Assembly (NCBI GenBank): GCA_033977485.1
Contig: CM066993.1
Span: 69,046,864-69,110,863 of the forward strand
DNA from: Hydrangea macrophylla
Lineage: Eukaryota; Streptophyta; Magnoliopsida; Cornales; Hydrangeaceae
DNA length: 64,000 bases
Reading direction: 5' to 3'
In this document: positions 57,652 through 64,000 of the stretch, piece after piece
Numbering within the stretch: the first letter of the stretch is position 1
Layout of the letters: every line of letters begins with the position of its first letter
Program-made: the position numbers and the translations under genes
Notes under the pieces: generated by a model
What the model saw: only the letters and a program-made list of their open reading frames with translations
Told to the model about the DNA's origin: nothing
Databases searched by the model: none

Positions 57652-58723
57652 CATTCTTGATTTACTGGGCACATGGCCTGATAGTGGGGAGAAATGGAGA
57701 TTATCTTTTGTTTATGGAAATTCATATGATAGTATCAGAGATACTCAGTGGAGACAACTTGCTCAATCCCCTCATAATTCGAAGTACCCTTGGATTTGCT
57801 TGGGATATTTTAATGATATCATCTGTCAAGAGGAAAAGTTCGGGACAAGGCCCAAAGCCAGAAGTAGAATGATCAAGTTAAGGGATTTGCTTAACCACAC
57901 TAGACTCATGGAGATAGATACTAAGGGGTGCAAATTTACTTAATCTAACAAAAGAGAAGCGGGGAAATTTGTGAAGGAAAAATTAGACAGAGTCTTGGCT
58001 AACTATCCTTGGAGATCCTTGTATCCTAATGCCACAACCGAGGCCCTCCCAGCGATAGGCTCTGGTCATAGCCCCTTGGTTCTATACCTTGATCCTAATT
58101 CTCCTAAGATTCCTCGAAGGATCAAGTTTGAAGCCATGTGGATTGATGAACCTGAGTGTGAAGATAAAGTTTGCCAAGGATGGACTACCAGATTACCGGT
58201 TGATTCCGAGATGAAAAAGTTAATGTCCAAGCTCAATGCAAGTAGACAAACTCTCTGGAAGTGGGGGAAAAATAGGATCCAAAGCAATCGAAGAAAAATC
58301 AAAAGCTTAAAGGAGAGACTAGTCAACATTCAGAATAGCACTGATTCAGATAGTTACAAAGATCAGTACGACAATTCTGTTAGAGAGATTAAAGCTCTCT
58401 CGGACCAAGAGGAGAAATACTGGGCCAGAGATCTAGAATCAACTAGCTACAATGGGGGATAGAAATTCCAAGTTCTTTCATGCTTCAACTATACAGAGGA
58501 AGAATCGCAATAAAATTTCTAAAATCGTAAGTTCCAATGGGGAATGGACAGATGATCCTATTCATATCAAGGATACTATCCAGAATTATTTTATGAATCT
58601 TTGCACTTTTGAAGGCCAAAGAAACGTTGATCCCATACTTGACCTTATTGAAGCAAGAGTTTTTGATGACATGGCTAGGAGACTTCTTCTCCCTGTCACC
58701 AAAGAGGAAGTGAGAAAAGTTAC
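57652..58723 (+). pseudogene. Second L1-type LINE, endonuclease end and start of reverse transcriptase
   Basis: Continues from 56169. It includes the WRLSFVYGN strand, then YPWICLGYFNDI, then KEKLDRVLANYPW and GSGHSPLVL, the last endonuclease motifs (Asp of the usual SDH motif reads Gly here). A linker to KYWARD and MGDRNSKFFHAST follows, then VTKEEVRKV. It is cut at 58723 by the LTR element before the PGPDG motif of reverse transcriptase. Frameshifts occur near 58440 and stops near 57945. Confidence 0.82.
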
Positions 58724-60323
58724 TGATGTTGCCAAAATCAAGTTCTTATTTAACCCTATTAAAAATGTAGTATGTTGGAAGTAGGGTGTCGAGTCCACAG
58801 GGATTGATACAAGAACAACGTTTGGGAAGTTTAGTAACTAATTATGATGCTCAAAAGAAAGAAGTAAGAAAAGATGATGAAAAGGAATAAAAATGACTTT
58901 GCGTCTTGCGGCTTTTTGTTTGGTTTTTGGAGGAGAAAAGGGAAAAATAAATATTAATCTAAAAAGCAATAGGTTGGGCATTCCCCCCCCCCCCCCCCCC
59001 CCCCCCCCCCCATCTTGAGTCACAACAAGATGAAATGGACTAGTGTTTCAAGCACATTCTAAGGTAACACTTCATTGTGGTATATCATCAAACACAAGGA
59101 GTGCATCTATGTGAAAGATGAAGGAAGCTTTGAGATTTCCATAGAAATGGATTTGAAACTAACGTTTGACTATCAAGGATGCATGACATACAAGATGAAG
59201 CCTCTATGGCTTCTAATTCGAATGATTTGTCCACCCTACACTAACTAATATACTTGGTGGACAAATCACCTATGAAACCTTCAAAAGATAGTATTTAAAA
59301 CCCCAAGAGTTTGAACAATCAAAGATGAAGACCCCAAGTTATAAATCCCACACACAACATTTATCAAACACATGGAGTGTAAAACACAAAGTTACATAAT
59401 ATTCTATATGAAATACATAGGGTAGGATTCAAAGTTTAAGTTTTGACAATCAAAAATGCAATACAAAGAAGATGAAACCTCTAGTTTTGAATCCTACACA
59501 AATGAACCCTAGAAATGCTACAACACTAAATCCAAGAGTTCATGATCCATAACCTAAGTAAATCTAACTAATAATAGAAAACATAGCAATATCATCAAAG
59601 GAAAAGAGATAGAAAATATACCTAGCTATTAAAACTTCAATCCAAGCTTCAAGTTTATACAAATGAAGAAGAAATGGAAGTGAACCCAAGTGGGTTCCCA
59701 AAAATGAGAGAAGAAGAAGAATGTTGGGAGAAAAACACAAGATATCATATCTCTACAAAAACCCTATCTCTTTCTATTAATACAAAACCCACACAATGGC
59801 AAACTTGTAATAAAAAGAAGAAGAATGCAGCAGGCGTGGATCGATCTCTTTACAACGGCGGATCGATCCGCCTTTCATCTGGGCAATTACTGATTTCTCG
59901 AGAAGACGCGGATCGATCCGCTCTTCTAGCCGGATCGATCCATTTCGGGCTCATTGTCGCAGAATGTCACAGGAAGATCGCGGATCGATCCCTTCTCAAT
60001 GATGGATCGATCCGCTCTTTTTGAAACTGATAGTAATTCCTTAAGAAACACGCGGATCGATATCCTCAAAAGTGCGGATCGATCTGCCCTTCCTGAAATC
60101 TCTTCTTTTCCCCTTTTTACTACATGAATGCGACAAGGGTTAGGTTTCACTTCACCCAAGCTTACATAATCTACAAGAAAGAGATCTTTATTAGCTCAAT
60201 GAGAATAACAACAAGAACAATCAAAAGCACAATATACCATTAAATCTCCGGTTTAAGTAACGATTCGTGTCTACTAAGCAAAAAATCATGAAGTTAAAAA
60301 TGCAATATTGGACACGAATCACA
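58724..60323 (-). repeat. 3' LTR of the LARD-like element
   Basis: 1600 bp, from TGATGTTGCC to CGAATCACA on the plus strand. It has a 29-C run at 58983-59011, a hairpin built on TTTGTCCACC and GGTGGACAAA (about 59227-59269), and a paired array of CGGATCGATCCG-type palindromes at 59838-60083. Confidence 0.9.
59838..60083. repeat. Eight GGATCGAT palindromes with strict 22/50 bp spacing
   Basis: GGATCGAT starts at 59838, 59860, 59910, 59932, 59982, 60004, 60054 and 60076. The intervals are 22, 50, 22, 50, 22, 50, 22 bp. The sequences between the sites differ strongly from repeat to repeat. Confidence 0.92.
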
Positions 60324-60340
60324 CCCCCCCAACTAGCATG
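60324..60340 (-). other. Polypurine tract of the LARD-like element
   Basis: The minus strand reads CTAGTTGGGGGGG directly before TGTGATTCG, the start of the 3' LTR. Confidence 0.7.
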
Positions 60341-62929
60341 TTGCTAGTCTCTTAGCAACAAAGCTAAATACCAAGAGATTTAAGAATAATCTTCCACAAC
60401 AATTTATTTAAAATGAAAGATAAACTATTTTCATTGGGAACACGATTGCATTGAGCGTATGCAACAAGTCGTTAAACCTCTAGGTTACCCGTAGAGGCGG
60501 AGTGTTGTCTCCGGAGGGTTCTTGGAATGATACCCACAAACACTTTGTTTCCTCAAGATAGTTGCCCACTATCTAACGCTGACACTTAACATAGTCCCAA
60601 AAATTTTCAAAAGATTTTAGCACATGACACGCAAATCCAAAAAGTTCTCAAACTATCAAGATTATTAGATAAACTTCATTAAGCTCAATCTTGGATGCGT
60701 GTGTGGTGTGAAGTGCATAACTACAACTATCAAGAAGATGGCAATGCTTTCATAATCCGAATTTCGTTCAAAACGCGCTTCAACTCAATTCTCACAGGTA
60801 TTACACTCTAAAAAAGAATCACTCAGAATGGGTAATACACTCGGGGCATGCGAGCAAAAAGAGTAATGGAAATGGATATCAAAGCCACGCACATGCCAAT
60901 GATGAAAAATGTAAGCGCGAAAAATGAGTAAAAATTAATCTCATGAAAATACTATTCACTAGAGGATGTGGAATAACTCTAGCTACTTGTCACATCCGTT
61001 TCAAACTCCGAATCACACAACTTGAGGATCAATTAGGACCTTGAGGAGGTTGTAGAGTGGGAAAGTGATGTTAGGTGAAGGACAAGGGGAAATGAAGTGA
61101 GATGTTTATGTACAAACTTGAGATTTATTGGAATGCATGGATACATATGACCACAAGAGATGAATCATCCACAAATATTTCTTTGAAGCTCAAAAAGAGA
61201 AGTACAATTGACTATGAAGCTCACTTTCTTTTTCTTTTTTTTTTTAATTCTTTTACTTTACATATATTTTTTTAGCTTCTTTTCTTTTCTTTTTCTTTGT
61301 AATCTCACAACCACACGATTCAATCTCTTTTGCAACCTTACAAACACAATCTCATGCCAAGATATTCCAAAAATGTAATTCAAACGTGGATATGGAAGAT
61401 GTATGGTTAAGTGAAGGAAGGGTATATGTGATTGAGGGTAGAAATGGTGAAAAGATCCTAAAATCATTTCCCCGGACAATGTGATTCTTTGTTCTCCACT
61501 ACAATGACAAGCAAACAAGAATTTTATATTCCACCAAAGAATTCCTCTAATGACAATCAAAGTAAGAAGATGAGATTATCTACGACTTTTGTATATTTTT
61601 CAAAAAGAGAGAATTGAAGTATGAAACGCTCAACAATGGAGAAAAGGATCTAAAGCTCACAAGGGTAAGGTCTACTCAAATGTTTTAAACGATTTTCGGG
61701 TAACAATTGCATTAAACATTATCTTAACACATTAGTCATACAACGTGCTCGATAATCCAAGATTTGAACTTCATGAAATTTACTATAATCAAGATAGTTG
61801 TAGAACTAATGGGATTCAACAAGTGATGCATACCAATATCGAATGAAAACTCAAGACAAGCATCATCGCTCGGCATTAGAATGAGTCAACTATACTAAAA
61901 TCATTGAAAACTATTTTTTAATTTAAATTTTTTTAAAAAAATTATTTATTTATTTTTTGAATCATCTTTTCTTTTATTAACAACCAAAACATACTTGAAG
62001 AATTAATGGCAAGAAGAAAATGGAACATCAATATGATGGGTGAATATCTCACACCCCCCAACTAGAACATTGCATTGTCCCTAATGCAAATGATTCGAAA
62101 CAAGGACAAAAATGAGTAGGGATAGAGTGATATTACCAACAAAAGGAGCGATCCCCAATAAACACAAAAATGATATTCCTGCACATGAATCACTACCGAG
62201 CACATCAAGCAAATAAAAGAAGAAAATAAAAAGAAAAACCAAAACACAAAAGAAAAGAAAATGGAATGATTAGGAAATGATACAGATGAATTTGAATGTT
62301 AGAATGTTGATTCTACCACTAGCCCAACATGCAAAAGAAAAATAATATTCCTTTAAAAGAAGTGTTCTAGAAAGTTTGGCAAAATAATCAAACTTTGCAT
62401 TACTATACTATGACTTTATTTTGATTAACATGATTTGCCCACCCTACAACTAAATTACATTTACTAAACTACGTTAACTAAACTACATGGTGGAACACAT
62501 CACATTCTCTTGGATATGAGTCAAGCATCTTAACACAAAGCCTAATTATCATAATAACATATAAGTGGTAAATTACTACACTATGCAACACCTTTGATTA
62601 GAATGACACATCCACCCTACATTAACTAAGCTACATGGTAGACAAATCACTTTCTCTTAGGATGACTCACGTGCAACAATACACCACTTCTATTAAGCCC
62701 AACTATGTAAGAAATTACAAAAATCAATTACATATGCCAAAATTTTAAAGAACAATAACCAAAGGAGATACTAGTACCTTCCCCCATGCGAGACCAATGT
62801 GTTATCAACATCCTAGATGGAGGTTTAGCTCTTCAAGAGTAGCTAATCCTTCAAAACAAAGACAAAATAAAAAGATCAAATGCAAAAGCGCATATAATTA
62901 GAAACAAAACAACTTAACGTTATCGCCAA
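60341..62929. other. Internal region of the LARD-like element, non-coding
   Basis: No long frame and no domain. Two diverged copies of a CCACCCTAC...GGT(G/A)GA module, also present in the LTRs, lie at about 62428-62500 and 62608-62650. The sequence CCCCCCAACTAG occurs both next to the 3' LTR and again at 62056. Confidence 0.6.
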
Positions 62930-62947
62930 TCCCCGGCAACGGCGCCA
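62930..62947 (-). other. Primer-binding site, full tRNA-Asp match
   Basis: The plus strand reads TCCCCGGCAACGGCGCCA, the 3' end of plant tRNA-Asp with CCA, so the minus strand is its 18-base complement. Three bases separate it from the LTR at 62951. Confidence 0.9.
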
Positions 62948-62950
62948 TTT

Positions 62951-64000
62951 TGATGTTGTCAAAATCAAGTTCTTATTTAACCCTATTAAAAACATAGTAT
63001 GCTGGATGTAGGGTGTTGAGTCCACAAAGATTGATACAAGAGCAACGTTTGGGAAGTTTAGTAACTAATTATGATGCTCAAAAGAAAGAAGTAAGAAAGG
63101 ATGATGAAAATGAATAAAAATGACTTTGCATCTTGCGGCTTTTTGTTTGATTTTTGGAAGAGAAAAGGGAAAAATAAATACTAATCTAAAAAGCAATAGG
63201 TTGGGATCATTCCCCCCCCCCCCCATCTTGGGTCACAACAAGATGAAATGGACTAGTGTTTCAAGCACATTCTAAGGTAACACTTCATTGTGGCATATCA
63301 TCAAACACAAGGAGTGCATCTATGTGAAAGATAAATGAAGCTTTGAGATTTTCATAGAAACAGATTTGAAGCTAATGTTTGACTATCAAGGATGCATGAC
63401 ATGCAAGATGAAGCCTCTATGGCTTCTAATCCGAATGATTTGTCCACCCTACACTAACTAATCTACTTGGTGGACAAATCACCTATGAAGCCTTCAAAAG
63501 ATAGTATTTAAAACCCCAAGAGTTTGAACAATCAAAGATGCTTGACATCAAAGATGAAGACCCCAAGTTATAAATCTCACACACAACATTTTATCAAACA
63601 CATGGAGTGCAAAACACAAAGTTACATAATATTCTATATGAAATACATAGGGTAGGATTCAAAGTTTAAGTTTTGACAATCAAAAATGCAATACAAAGAA
63701 GATGAAACCCCTAGTTTTGAATCCTACACAAATGAACCCTAGAAATGCTACAACACTAAATCCAAGAGTTCATGATCCATAACCTAAGTAAATCTAACTA
63801 ATAATAGAAAACATAGCAATATCATCAAAGGAAAAGAGATAGAAAATATACCTAGCTATTAAAACTTCAATCCAAGCTTCAAGTTTATACAAATGAAGAA
63901 GAAATGGAAGGGAACCCAAGTGGGTTCCCAAAAATGAGAGAAGAAGAAGAATGTTGGGAGAAAAACACAAGATATCATATCTCTACAAAAACCCTATCTC
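62951..64000 (-). repeat. 5' LTR of the LARD-like element, partial
   Basis: 1050 bp visible, aligned to 58724 onward. It differs by a shorter C-run (13 C at 63212-63224 against 29), a 16 bp insertion near 63538 and scattered substitutions. The palindrome array would begin just beyond the window edge. Confidence 0.9.

Larger units (their letters stand above)
58724..64000 (-). mobile_element. Large non-coding LTR element (LARD-like), runs off the right edge
   Basis: LTRs at 58724-60323 and from 62951 onward are near-identical. The internal region of 2.6 kb (60324-62950) has a tRNA-Asp primer site and a polypurine tract but no recognisable gag or pol motif. It inserted into a LINE directly after GTTAC (58719-58723); the partner duplication is outside the window. 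This fits a large retrotransposon derivative or an element that has lost its coding region. Confidence 0.82.

Noticed and set aside
62930..62947. tRNA-Asp gene
   Set aside because: Only the 3' 18 bases of the tRNA are matched, next to an LTR; it is a primer-binding site.

Overview
The window is nuclear DNA of a flowering plant, most likely a eudicot. It holds one intron-containing plant housekeeping gene set in dense nested transposable elements of plant-specific lineages (Tekay chromovirus, Tat/Retand-type Ty3 element with an antisense plant-mobile-domain gene, TRIM, hAT, Helitron, L1-type LINE, MITEs). The species cannot be named from the sequence alone.

Layout. 1-3187: 5' end of a minus-strand LTR retroelement (tRNA-Asp primer site) with an uncharacterised acidic ORF running off the left edge. 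3543-14220: a fold-back MITE split by a 10.5 kb block made of a four-LTR TRIM array (3720-4984, minus strand) joined to a complete Tekay-type Ty3 element (4990-14208, plus strand); only the outside of this block has a target-site duplication (GGTAT). 14209-22100: intergenic DNA rich in MITEs, plus a solo LTR (18770-19996). 22142-27421: a seven-exon choline kinase gene, apparently intact (341 aa). 28985-49822: an L1-type LINE split by a 17.9 kb Tat-lineage element (30546-48479, TSD AATGG), itself holding an autonomous hAT transposon (36742-40761, TSD ACGCCCAT) and a deletion derivative of that hAT (33736-34099, TSD CTATCGGG). 51057-53965: a non-autonomous Helitron. 55330-58723: a second L1-type LINE split by a solo Copia-type LTR (56170-57646, TSD AAATT) and ended by a non-coding large LTR element (58724 to beyond 64000).

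How the parts relate. Choline kinase is the only clear host gene. The Tekay polyprotein is one frame broken by three stop codons, and the Tat pol is broken by frameshifts, a hAT insertion and an apparent loss of the integrase glutamate. The hAT transposase ORF (708 aa) is intact and could in principle mobilise its short derivative. Two observations stand out. (1) LTRs of several unrelated families carry arrays of short self-complementary motifs that occur in pairs 19-22 bp apart. (2) The TRIM-Tekay block looks like two cDNAs joined at their U3 ends and integrated as one unit. All calls come from reading the sequence; no database search was possible.
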